Assembly (NCBI RefSeq): GCF_023284025.1
Contig: NZ_JAKIKR010000008.1
Coordinates: 55,434-119,433, forward strand
DNA length: 64,000 nt
Source: Shewanella abyssi
Lineage (GTDB): Bacteria > Pseudomonadota > Gammaproteobacteria > Enterobacterales > Shewanellaceae
Direction: 5' to 3'
Shown: positions 9,455-17,606 of the stretch, piece by piece
Layout of the letters: every line of letters starts with the position of its first letter
Position numbering within the stretch: position 1 is the stretch's first letter
The notes under the pieces: generated by a model
Seen by the model: only the letters and a program-made list of their open reading frames with translations
Database searches by the model: none
What the model was told of the DNA's origin: nothing
Translations under genes and position numbers: made by a program

Positions 9455-10069
9455 TTATACCATCACGACGACTCTCACCGCTAACAAAATCAATACGATG
9501 CCTGACAATTTATCGATAAGCGCGGCTTTTTGGCGTAATTTTGGCAACACAGCTGAATGGGATAAGAGTAACGCAATCAAGGTATACCAAAGCCCATCAA
9601 CAATCAGAGGCGTGAATACAATCAGCCCCTTGGCGGCCATATTGTCAGCCACAGCGACAAATTGACTGAATAGTGCTAAAAAGAACAGCATAATCTTAGG
9701 ATTAAATAATGAAATCGCTAAACCATCCCTCGCCGCCGTTAACGCATCTGTCGACTTACCTGCTGCGAGTTTGTCGGACATGCCCCCTTTAGAACGCAGC
9801 GCTTGTACGCCCATATAAGCTAAATACAATGCACCTATGATGGCAATAGCATTGAATACCATTGGTGCTTTTTTCAGTATTACGGCAAGCCCCAGCAAAG
9901 TCACCAGTGCATACACGCCAATACCGATAGAGTGAGCCCATGCGCAGATAATCCCCTTAGTTCTGCCGCCACCAAGCGTGTGCCTAACCACCATTGCTAA
10001 GCTAGGCCCTGGAGACATCGCTCCCAAACAACAGATCGCCAGCAAACCTAACCATGTACTAAAGCTCAT
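9455..10069 (-). CDS. LysE/RhtB-family amino-acid exporter
   Basis: A 204-residue inner-membrane protein with about six hydrophobic segments. The N-terminal MSPGPSLAMVVRHTLGGGRTKGI is the LysE/RhtB signature loop, and FNPKIMLFF in the middle is the second conserved motif with its Asn-Pro. Family members export amino acids or homoserine-lactone-like compounds by proton antiport; the substrate cannot be assigned here. It is transcribed alone. Confidence 0.88.
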   Translation of the reverse strand: MSFSTWLGLLAICCLGAMSPGPSLAMVVRHTLGGGRTKGIICAWAHSIGIGVYALVTLLGLAVILKKAPMVFNAIAIIGALYLAYMGVQALRSKGGMSDKLAAGKSTDALTAARDGLAISLFNPKIMLFFLALFSQFVAVADNMAAKGLIVFTPLIVDGLWYTLIALLLSHSAVLPKLRQKAALIDKLSGIVLILLAVRVVVMV

Positions 10070-10272
10070 TTAATTCTTTACCTATTGTTACGATTACTTG
10101 TCTTATATACCCATCCTACCTGAAGATGCAGGATTCAGTGGCAGTTTAATGGGCTTTAATCAAGGTCAGTTATTGCTCCTCGGTAACAGCTCCTGCGTTA
10201 CTCTACCTCCTATATCCATATAGTCGTGCAAAACTAACATTCACACATCCTTGATGTTTGCATTGATTGCCA
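10070..10272. other. intergenic region with palindromic element
   Basis: This stretch has no plausible gene. It contains the palindrome CTATATCCATATAG at 10210-10223, one of several intergenic palindromes in the window built on an ATGGAT/ATCCAT core, and a GC-richer block (10165-10210) that looks like an extragenic repeat. It separates the HlyD gene stop (minus strand) from the LysE gene start. Confidence 0.35.
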
Positions 10273-11412
10273 CTAATGAAATAGGTAGTTCAGCCAGCCT
10301 TGCATTCTTAACAATACTTTTCGCATAATCGCGACATGGGCAAAATGATCGGTATAAATCGCGATATGGCCAGAAACACCGGCAGGGAAGCGTTTTATAA
10401 CTTCATCCTGATCTTCTAGCTCAATCACAACAATAGCCCTACCACGTACCATCATAAGATTAGAACTAATAAGACGACCACCAGACTGAATTTCACCTTC
10501 AGCCATAGCGGGTATTATCTGCGCAACTTTCCCCTTAAATACCACACCGGGTGCACCGTCCAAAATGACCTCAGCGTCGTCACCTTCCTGAAGCCTGAGT
10601 AGCGAATTTTGCCAAAATGAACCCGCGAAAATACGGTCATCATCAGGAATATAACTCAGTAGTGACCGCAGCGGCATGGGCACAGCGACGATCCCTGGAC
10701 GTAGCGCCAATTGTGTCACCATTCCATCAGCAGGTGCCCTAACGACAGTTTGCTTTAGGTCAAATTGCGCTTTTTCAAGCTCACCCTGGATCCCAGCAAC
10801 TTTAGTATTGACGCCATCGACATTTGACTCAAATGCTAAGCGCACTCTTAACTCTTCGGCATTGGCCGCGGTCAATTGTGCTTCTGATGCTAAATAGAGC
10901 TGACGTCTATTATCAAGCTCTAGCTCTGTAAAAGGTGAGTTCGCACCGCCTCTTTTACGCCCTTTTTCATAACGAGCATAAGCTGATTTGGTTCTATCTT
11001 TATCGGCAGTTGCTCTCACCACTGCGGCCTTAGCCATTTCCCAAGACGCTTCCAGTTGTGGCACTTCGAGTTCAGCCGCCACTAATGCGGCGCGTTTTTG
11101 TTTTACAATGGCTGCATATCCCGTGGGATCGAGCTTAAATAACACATCGCCTTTTTTGATCGGTGTATTTGGTTCAACGTCCACAGAGACGACCACGCCT
11201 CGCACTAGCGGGTTGATCGGCGTTGTAACGAATATCTCTTTACCAAAAGGTGTGTAAGGATGGTTGTAGTTCATTAATAAAATCAATGCACCAACGATAA
11301 AAATGCCACCCAAAATAGCGGTTGGTACCGTCCACTTTGTTAGAGGGATCTTAAATATTTTAAAGATAGCAATACAGATGGCGGTATAGGTTAAAACAAG
11401 TAGTAAGTCCAT
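10273..11412 (-). CDS. HlyD-family membrane-fusion protein (YiaV/YibH type)
   Basis: A 379-residue periplasmic adaptor anchored by N-terminal hydrophobic segments (about residues 2-17 and 28-48). The barrel-lipoyl part begins around residue 60 (VRGVVVSVDVEPNTPIKKGD); a long helical hairpin spans about 90-210, and VVRAPADGMVTQLALRPG closes the lipoyl domain. Such adaptors normally join an inner-membrane pump to an outer-membrane channel, but no pump gene is beside it. The only partner is the DUF3302 gene, whose stop is one base away; this is the same arrangement as yiaW-yiaV in E. coli. The transported compound is unknown. Confidence 0.88.
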   Translation of the reverse strand: MDLLLVLTYTAICIAIFKIFKIPLTKWTVPTAILGGIFIVGALILLMNYNHPYTPFGKEIFVTTPINPLVRGVVVSVDVEPNTPIKKGDVLFKLDPTGYAAIVKQKRAALVAAELEVPQLEASWEMAKAAVVRATADKDRTKSAYARYEKGRKRGGANSPFTELELDNRRQLYLASEAQLTAANAEELRVRLAFESNVDGVNTKVAGIQGELEKAQFDLKQTVVRAPADGMVTQLALRPGIVAVPMPLRSLLSYIPDDDRIFAGSFWQNSLLRLQEGDDAEVILDGAPGVVFKGKVAQIIPAMAEGEIQSGGRLISSNLMMVRGRAIVVIELEDQDEVIKRFPAGVSGHIAIYTDHFAHVAIMRKVLLRMQGWLNYLFH

Positions 11413-11413
11413 A

Positions 11414-11815
11414 TTACACCTTCCCCTCTAGTGTTCCGCTAGTCTCTGCCACCACAGGCTCAAATTGCTCAACTGTCACGTTATCGCCTTCAATAGCAGT
11501 TAACCTTTGTTCTAGTTTTCTAACGGTTTCAGTCAAGCTTTTTACCTCGCTTTCTAACAGTAGCTCTTTCTCTACTACTTGATTGAATCCCCAACCACGG
11601 TCCTCGCGGTAGAGCGTGGCCCAAATCCATAAAAATGGCCAAATAGCGTGTAGCGTGAAAAGGCTAACCCAACCAGCAACATGGATAGCGTCTTGCTGAG
11701 GATGATTGCGATCCTTGGCAATTTCATAAGGGATGTCATGAATCGCGATCACCCCGTAAAAAATGAAAATCGCAACGAAAAAAATAATTCCTAATGCAAA
11801 GTAATCTAAAAACAC
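11414..11815 (-). CDS. DUF3302 (YiaW-type) inner-membrane protein
   Basis: A 133-residue protein with two hydrophobic segments (about 5-25 and 47-68) around a cytoplasmic-looking charged loop (IAKDRNHPQQDAIHVAG), then a predicted coiled coil (about 80-110) and an acidic tail. This matches the DUF3302 family, always remembered beside a HlyD-type adaptor as here. The two genes are separated by one base and are surely one operon, with this one first. Function unknown; probably an inner-membrane partner of the adaptor. Confidence 0.82.
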   Translation of the reverse strand: MFLDYFALGIIFFVAIFIFYGVIAIHDIPYEIAKDRNHPQQDAIHVAGWVSLFTLHAIWPFLWIWATLYREDRGWGFNQVVEKELLLESEVKSLTETVRKLEQRLTAIEGDNVTVEQFEPVVAETSGTLEGKV

Positions 11816-12100
11816 AACCCACTCCTTTTTAGTGTGTTACTTGAGATAGATAACTACCCCCACAGTCGTAAAAACATATTGGCAACAAAACCCCTACAAA
11901 GCCATGTTTTTTGATTTTAAACTTCATATTAGCGTAGGCTACTGCTATAGAAATACGTGATCTGCTACGCATTTATGACCCATTTTACCTTAGAAGGATT
12001 AACCTCAGGGTAGACTAAAAAATATAATAAACCTTACCTCAACCACGAGTGTGACCTGGCTTGAGAGTAAGCCCCTACACGACTAATAAAGGTATAAACA

Positions 12101-13276
12101 ATGATAGGTACAGCGTTAAGTACGGGCGCAAAACGCGCGATGTTGCTTGGATCGGGTGAATTAGGCAAGGAGGTCGCCATTGAACTGCAGCGCTTTGGTA
12201 TTGAAGTGATTGCTGTAGACCGCTACTCCAATGCGCCTGCAATGCAGGTAGCTCATCGCAGCCACGTCATCAACATGCTTGATGCGAGCGCACTGGAGCG
12301 GGTCATTACACTTGAAAAGCCAGACTTAGTGATCCCTGAGCTTGAAGCGATTGCCACGCACGTACTGGTTGAGTTAGAAGCGAAAGGGGTAAACATCATC
12401 CCAACTGCCAAAGCGACCCAGTTAACCATGGATAGAGAAGGTATTCGCTGTCTCGCTGCAGAAACATTGGCCATTCCCACCTCTCCATACTTCTTCTGCA
12501 ATACCAAAACTGAATTCAAGCAAGCCATCACGGCTATTGGTTTACCTTGTGTGGTTAAGCCCGTGATGAGTTCGTCAGGTAAAGGGCAAAGTGTTATTCG
12601 CAACGAGTCACAAATCGATGCGGCTTGGCATTATGCTCAAGAAGGCGGAAGAGCCGATGGTGGTCGAGTGATTGTAGAAGGCTTTATCGCCTTTGATTAT
12701 GAGATCACGCTACTGACTATCAGCGCAGTTAATGGTATTCATTTCTGTGATGCGATTGGCCATCGCCAAGAAGACGGTGACTACCGAGAGTCATGGCAAC
12801 CACAGATGATGTCTGCTGTAGTAACAGCTAAAGCCCAGGCAATAGGCAAGAAGGTGGTGCAAGCGCTAGGTGGCTTAGGCTTGTTTGGCGTCGAACTGTT
12901 TATAAAGGGTGATGAAGTGTATTTCTCTGAAGTATCACCAAGACCACATGATACCGGTATGGTCACCATGATCAGCCAAGACTTATCTGAATTTGCGCTG
13001 CACGTTCGGGCAATATTGGGCTTACCCATCAGCAATATTGTGCAACATGGACCCAGTGCATCGGCAGTGATCCTAGCAGAAGGTCACTCAGCTAACATTC
13101 AGTTTTCAGGCATCGCCGAGGCATTAATTGAGCCTGATACTCAACTTAGACTGTTTGGCAAACCGGAGATTGATGGCTCGAGACGCTTGGGCGTGACATT
13201 AGCCAGAGACACTACGATTGAGTTGGCAGTGGAGAAAGCTCTCGCCTCAGCCAATAAAGTGAAGGTGATTTTTTAG
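12101..13276 (+). CDS. purT: formate-dependent phosphoribosylglycinamide formyltransferase
   Basis: PurT makes formyl-GAR from GAR, formate and ATP in purine synthesis, the folate-independent alternative to PurN. The 391 residues match E. coli PurT (392). The N-terminal pre-ATP-grasp domain has [20 protein letters not shown] (about 15-34); the ATP-grasp domain has [15 protein letters not shown] with its glycine loop (about 150) and [16 protein letters not shown] with metal-binding Glu and Asn-equivalent residues (about 270). The C-terminal part has [14 protein letters not shown]. No clear PurR box was seen upstream. Confidence 0.97.
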   Translation: MIGTALSTGAKRAMLLGSGELGKEVAIELQRFGIEVIAVDRYSNAPAMQVAHRSHVINMLDASALERVITLEKPDLVIPELEAIATHVLVELEAKGVNIIPTAKATQLTMDREGIRCLAAETLAIPTSPYFFCNTKTEFKQAITAIGLPCVVKPVMSSSGKGQSVIRNESQIDAAWHYAQEGGRADGGRVIVEGFIAFDYEITLLTISAVNGIHFCDAIGHRQEDGDYRESWQPQMMSAVVTAKAQAIGKKVVQALGGLGLFGVELFIKGDEVYFSEVSPRPHDTGMVTMISQDLSEFALHVRAILGLPISNIVQHGPSASAVILAEGHSANIQFSGIAEALIEPDTQLRLFGKPEIDGSRRLGVTLARDTTIELAVEKALASANKVKVIF

Positions 13277-13296
13277 CTAAAAACTCTTTAGCAGAA

Positions 13297-13326
13297 AGCC
13301 CTTTATGTAACATGATATAAAGGGCT
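13297..13326. terminator. hairpin terminator between purT and the dehydrogenase gene
   Basis: A 10-bp stem AGCCCTTTAT / ATAAAGGGCT with a 10-base loop lies between the converging genes. The plus-strand tail is CTATATTTT, a modest U tract; on the minus strand the tail is TTCTGC, which is weaker. Confidence 0.65.
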
Positions 13327-13348
13327 CTATATTTTGACTGCAAAAGTA

Positions 13349-14302
13349 CTAATTAACTTGATTGACGCTCGCGCCTTTTAAAAAGCCACTCAGATTATTA
13401 ACCGCAATATCCAGCAAGTTTTGCCTAGCCTCGATAGTAGCCCATGCATTGTGCGGAGAGATGCTGATATTAGGCGCCTTTAACAGAGGGTTGTTAGCTT
13501 GAGGGGGTTCACTCGACAATACATCTACGCCGCTAAAAGCAATTTCACCCTGTGCTAATGCATCAGCCAGCGCGAACTCATCAACCAAGCCGCCGCGGGC
13601 TGTATTAATTAACATTGCTGTCGATTTCATCTTCTTTAAAACACTGCGATTAATGAGTTTATTGGTACTTGCCGTTAAAGGGCAATGCAAGGAGACTATG
13701 TCGGAGTCGCGAAACAAACTGTCCAATGTCACCCAAGTGCAGCCATTAGGAAGTTCGACCTTAGCGTTGCGAGTATTCACTATCACTCCCATACCGAATG
13801 CCAAGGCGATTTGGGCAACGGTTTGACCAATGTCACCAAATCCTACTAAGCCCAATGTTTTACCTTTGAGCGACTGCAGAGGCGATAAGGTAAAACAGAA
13901 ATCTTCACTCTCAGACCACAGCCCTTGCATGACAGCGTCTGAGTGGCGAGCAACCTGCTGAGTCGCATGTAAGATATGTGCAAATACCATTTGCGCAACG
14001 GCATCAGGTCCATAACCCGGCACATTGGTGACAACAACACCAAGATCCGTGGCGGCTTTGATATCAACAACATTGGTCCCAGTTGCCAGCACACCGATAT
14101 ATTTAAGTTTAGGTAATTGTTTTAGGGTCACGGCATCGAGCAGGGTTTTATTGGTTAGCAGCACTGCAGCATTTTTGCTGCGGGCTAATACGTCTTGTGG
14201 CATGGTCCGTTCAAAACAGCCCAGCTCACCCATTGAAACGAGAGGCTGCCAACTTAGATCGCCAGGATTTAGCGTGTACCCGTCTAAAACAACTATTTGC
14301 AT
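13349..14302 (-). CDS. NAD-dependent D-2-hydroxyacid dehydrogenase
   Basis: A 317-residue cytoplasmic dehydrogenase that oxidises or reduces D-2-hydroxyacids (the glycerate, hydroxypyruvate, phosphoglycerate and D-lactate group). The Rossmann nucleotide loop is LGLVGFGDIGQTVA (about 148-161). The catalytic set is visible: Arg in NTARGGLVDE (about 230), Glu in the GVDVLSSEPP segment (about 260) and His in ISPHNAW (about 280). The N-terminal VVLDGYTLNPGDLSW is typical of glycerate-dehydrogenase-like members, but the substrate is not certain. The gene is separated from the next minus-strand gene by about 50 bases. Confidence 0.88.
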   Translation of the reverse strand: MQIVVLDGYTLNPGDLSWQPLVSMGELGCFERTMPQDVLARSKNAAVLLTNKTLLDAVTLKQLPKLKYIGVLATGTNVVDIKAATDLGVVVTNVPGYGPDAVAQMVFAHILHATQQVARHSDAVMQGLWSESEDFCFTLSPLQSLKGKTLGLVGFGDIGQTVAQIALAFGMGVIVNTRNAKVELPNGCTWVTLDSLFRDSDIVSLHCPLTASTNKLINRSVLKKMKSTAMLINTARGGLVDEFALADALAQGEIAFSGVDVLSSEPPQANNPLLKAPNISISPHNAWATIEARQNLLDIAVNNLSGFLKGASVNQVN

Positions 14303-14354
14303 CTGTTTCTCTCACAACGAATTTCGGCTATAAAATGCATTTTGGCCGTCAGCC

Positions 14355-14966
14355 TTAGAACTTAAGGCTAGCACCAATATTGGCTTGGCCTTGCCACATG
14401 ATGTCTGTTTGAATATTCCAAATACAACCCTGGCCACTGCAAAATAACTCATTGTCTGCATTTACAAAGGTCGCATAACCCTTAACCTCTGCGAACAACG
14501 AAAATGCACTGGTCGCTTGGTACTCTATGCCGGCACCTAATGCCACAGAAAAGCGGGTTTCATTCGAATAATCTCCGCTTGGTCTCATCTGAGTTAAACC
14601 CAGACTGGTGGTGACATAGGGCTTTACGTCTTGCATAGGGAAATACAAGCTGCCGCCAATATGAAAGTAGTCGACATCCATTTTAGTGATGACATCTGGG
14701 CTGAAATTGCCACTGGCACGTAAGTCAGTCGATTGATGGCTATAAAGCAGGTAAACATTGCCTGGATCTTTAGTGGTAAAACCGAGCATCACCCCATAGT
14801 TTTCAGACTCGGACACTTTTAGCGTGCCACTGTCTTCACCTTGGGTGCTGTAAATATCGAAGTCGCTCGCGCCGAAACTGTAACCACCAAAGGGGGCGAC
14901 ATAGACTTCAGCCGCAGCAGGCAAAGAGCAAAACGCGGTCAATATAAGTGCTAGGCTTTTTTTCAT
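14355..14966 (-). CDS. small outer-membrane beta-barrel protein
   Basis: A 203-residue protein with a clear Sec signal peptide (MKKSLALILTAFCSLPAAAE, cleavage after AAA). The mature part begins VYVAPFGGYSFGAS and shows alternating hydrophobic/polar strands, Gly-rich turns and a C-terminal LKF, as in eight-stranded OmpA/OmpW-like barrels. A VALGAGIEYQATSAFSLFAE segment is typical of the last hairpin of these barrels. Two Cys (LFCSGQGC) near 180 may form a loop disulfide. Function unknown. Confidence 0.75.
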   Translation of the reverse strand: MKKSLALILTAFCSLPAAAEVYVAPFGGYSFGASDFDIYSTQGEDSGTLKVSESENYGVMLGFTTKDPGNVYLLYSHQSTDLRASGNFSPDVITKMDVDYFHIGGSLYFPMQDVKPYVTTSLGLTQMRPSGDYSNETRFSVALGAGIEYQATSAFSLFAEVKGYATFVNADNELFCSGQGCIWNIQTDIMWQGQANIGASLKF

Positions 14967-15007
14967 GACAGATCCTTCTCGTTTAACATTATTATAGTTA
15001 TATAGGA

Positions 15008-15784
15008 TTAGCGCATACCTCTATCACCCTTAACCCTATCATAAGCAGCTTGAATATCTTGCGCTTTTGTTTTCGCCAGCTGCATCATTTCAGGTGGTAA
15101 ACCTTTGGCGACTAACTTGTCAGGATGATGCTCGTTCATTAGCTTGCGATAGGCTCTTTTAATCTCTTGGTCAGACATTGACTCCTCCATCCCCAAAACA
15201 TCATAAGCATCTTCAACGGAAGTATGATTACCACCACCCTTCTGGTGAAAGTTAAACTCTGCCTGCCAACGTGTAAGTAAATCGTCCAATTGCTTCTGGC
15301 TAAAACCTAACTCTTTAGCAATCGTCGATAGAATTGAATGCTCTTTAGGGTCCAAAGTGGCATCTGATAACGCCGTTTGAATTTGGATCTCTAAGAACAT
15401 CTGCAATAGCTCTTTGCGCCCCATTGAGATCAATCTAAAAGTTTTCAGGCAAGCATGGATATCAAAGTCGCTTTCCTTGCCCTCTATAAAGGCAGCTTGA
15501 GCATCTGCTCTTGCTTCACCACTTAAACGCATTTGATCCATGAGCGCGTTGGCAATACGAATATCAACTTCGGTCACCTGGCCCGATGCTTTCGCCACAT
15601 GCCCCATAACAGCAAAAGTAGTATTGAAAAATAGCGCCTGTCGCTTACTGCTATTACCGATCCCAGCTCGGAGACTCTGACGACGATCAAACATATGCCC
15701 AAGCCACAGCCCGAAAATTCCGCCACCAATACGGCCAAACATAAACCCGATAATAAAACCGAAAACTTTACCCCAAATTCGCAT
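15008..15784 (-). CDS. djlA: co-chaperone DjlA
   Basis: DjlA is a membrane-anchored J-domain protein that stimulates DnaK and is linked to envelope stress. The 258 residues show the N-terminal membrane segment rich in Gly (FGFIIGFMFGRIGGGIFGLWLG), a TerB-like helical domain in the middle (about 55-175), and a C-terminal J domain with AYDVLGMEESMSDQEIKRAYR and the essential HPD (NEHHPDKL, about residue 228). Its ATG overlaps the stop of murU by one base, so murU and djlA are co-transcribed, with amgK upstream. Confidence 0.94.
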   Translation of the reverse strand: MRIWGKVFGFIIGFMFGRIGGGIFGLWLGHMFDRRQSLRAGIGNSSKRQALFFNTTFAVMGHVAKASGQVTEVDIRIANALMDQMRLSGEARADAQAAFIEGKESDFDIHACLKTFRLISMGRKELLQMFLEIQIQTALSDATLDPKEHSILSTIAKELGFSQKQLDDLLTRWQAEFNFHQKGGGNHTSVEDAYDVLGMEESMSDQEIKRAYRKLMNEHHPDKLVAKGLPPEMMQLAKTKAQDIQAAYDRVKGDRGMR

Positions 15785-16452
15785 TACTTACCCTTTTGTG
15801 TTTCACGTACTTCAATTTGTGCCAAACGCGCTACAGTGCCGACATCGCACCAATACTTGCCAAAATAACTACCTGTTACTTGCTCTTTAATCATTGCATC
15901 ACGAAGCAAGGGCGCGAGCGCAAACCTCTGCTCCGAGATTTGCGCAAACATATTCGGCTGATAAATACCCATTCCCGAGAACGTAAGTTTGTTATCCCCT
16001 ACCATCGATACCTTGCCATCCAATAGCGCGAAGTCGCCATTAGGATGTTGAGCCGGATTGTCGACTAACCACAAATGGGCAAGTTGTCCCGCAGCCAAGC
16101 GCTCCATTTTAGGCAGTGCATCAATGAAGATGTCACCATTAATGACAAAAAAGGGTTCATCACCGAGTAATGTTAGTGCTTTCTTAATGCCGCCTCCAGT
16201 CTCTAGTGCTTGTGTTTCTTCACTGTAGAGGATCTTCAGCCCCCACCTAGCACCGTCACCTAATGCTGATAGCAGTTTATGACCGAGCCACGCATGGTTG
16301 ATAATCACCTCTGTAAAACCCGCTAAGGCTAACTTTTCTAAGTGGTATACAATCAGTGGTTTGTTGGCGACCTCAACCAAAGGCTTTGGCAGACTATCGG
16401 TTAACGGACGTAGTCTCTCCCCACGTCCAGCAGCTAAAATCATCGCTTTCAT
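15784..16452 (-). CDS. murU: N-acetylmuramate alpha-1-phosphate uridylyltransferase
   Basis: MurU joins MurNAc-1-phosphate to UTP, giving UDP-MurNAc in the peptidoglycan-recycling shunt that bypasses de novo synthesis. The 222-residue nucleotidyltransferase has the N-terminal signature MILAAGRGERLRPLTD with KPLVEVANKPLI, the sugar/metal motif FFVINGDIFID (about 105-115), and a C-terminal GSYFGKYWCDVGT. Assignment to MurU rather than a mannose-1-phosphate enzyme rests on the 4-base overlap with the upstream kinase gene, the amgK-murU pairing known from Pseudomonas. Confidence 0.88.
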   Translation of the reverse strand: MKAMILAAGRGERLRPLTDSLPKPLVEVANKPLIVYHLEKLALAGFTEVIINHAWLGHKLLSALGDGARWGLKILYSEETQALETGGGIKKALTLLGDEPFFVINGDIFIDALPKMERLAAGQLAHLWLVDNPAQHPNGDFALLDGKVSMVGDNKLTFSGMGIYQPNMFAQISEQRFALAPLLRDAMIKEQVTGSYFGKYWCDVGTVARLAQIEVRETQKGK

Positions 16453-17444
16453 TTTTTGGCCTTAACAGCAGGAATGACCACGCTTGCAATCCATTGGCTA
16501 AACACACTCAGCTCTGGATAACGCCTCGCTATATCTCGAATATATTCCAATGTTAACGGAATATCAGCCATATAAGCGGGCTTGCCGTCACGGTAGTTCA
16601 ATCTAGCAAAAATGCCGGCGGCTTTTATATGTCGTTGCAATCCCATTAAATCAAACCAGCGTTGATACTGGGCAAAGCTAATGTCTGCAGGCAGTAGCTG
16701 CGCTGCTATCGCTTGCTCGTAGTGGATAAGCATGAGCTCGTTGACTTGCTCTTCAGGCCAACGAATATAGCAGTCTCTTAATAATGAAACCGCATCATAA
16801 GTCACTGGACCAATAACAGCATCTTGAAAGTCGATCACCTTCAATTCATCGTCTTGTAGCATGATATTGCGGCTATGGTAATCTCGATGCATACCCACTT
16901 GAGGCTGCTGCTTGACGTTATCGGTTAGGATTTGAAAGACCTTATCGGTCTGAACACGCACTTCATCAATCGATAATCCAAGATGGTGCACTGCAAGCCA
17001 TTGGGTAAATATGTTCAATTCCCGCAACACAAACTCATCGTCATAAATAGGCAAGGCTGCTTGATCCGTCGCTGTGACTTTAGCAATATTGTTTAACAGC
17101 AATAGTGCTTGTTGATAATACTGCTTTAGATTGCTTGGGTTCAATACCGATAACAACTGCACATCACCGAGATCGCTTAGCAGCATAAACCCCTGTTCAG
17201 CATCGCCACTGATCACTTTCGGCACGGGTATGTCGCATCTTGAATAACTTGCTGCAATCTGTATAAACGGCGTTATTGGCACCAGTTTTGGTGGTGAATC
17301 AACTACAATATAGGAAACTGAGTCAAGGGTAACGCGAAAGTAACGTCTAAAACTGGCGTCTCCCGAAATGAGTATTGGTGATACGTTTACGCTAAAATAC
17401 TGGTTTAGCCATGCATTTAACTGAAGAAATCTAGGATCTGACAA
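16449..17444 (-). CDS. amgK: anomeric MurNAc/GlcNAc kinase (aminoglycoside phosphotransferase fold)
   Basis: AmgK phosphorylates MurNAc at C1, feeding MurU. The kinase-like core shows FRRYFRVTL near the N-terminus, the catalytic loop GMHRDYHSRNIM with Asp, and VIDFQDAVIGP, the metal-binding segment; EVRVQTDKV lies between. A longer reading frame to 17648 would overlap lptD on the other strand and adds unrelated residues, so I start at TTG 17444 (LSDPRFLQLNAWL), with GAGGTG just upstream; GTG at 17450 is the alternative. It is divergent from lptD and first gene of amgK-murU-djlA. Confidence 0.87.
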   Translation of the reverse strand: MSDPRFLQLNAWLNQYFSVNVSPILISGDASFRRYFRVTLDSVSYIVVDSPPKLVPITPFIQIAASYSRCDIPVPKVISGDAEQGFMLLSDLGDVQLLSVLNPSNLKQYYQQALLLLNNIAKVTATDQAALPIYDDEFVLRELNIFTQWLAVHHLGLSIDEVRVQTDKVFQILTDNVKQQPQVGMHRDYHSRNIMLQDDELKVIDFQDAVIGPVTYDAVSLLRDCYIRWPEEQVNELMLIHYEQAIAAQLLPADISFAQYQRWFDLMGLQRHIKAAGIFARLNYRDGKPAYMADIPLTLEYIRDIARRYPELSVFSQWIASVVIPAVKAKK

Positions 17445-17606
17445 GGGCACCTCATGGCTCTTAAGGAGAAATTGCTTTATTATAACGACAAAATGGAAAC
17501 AGCTAAGCGATTGAAACAAATTATTTGGCTGCGTTGCCCAAGAAAGGGTGCAACTTTTCTCCTCTTCAATAGTCCAGACTAAGAAATCATAATTAATTGA
17601 CCTAAG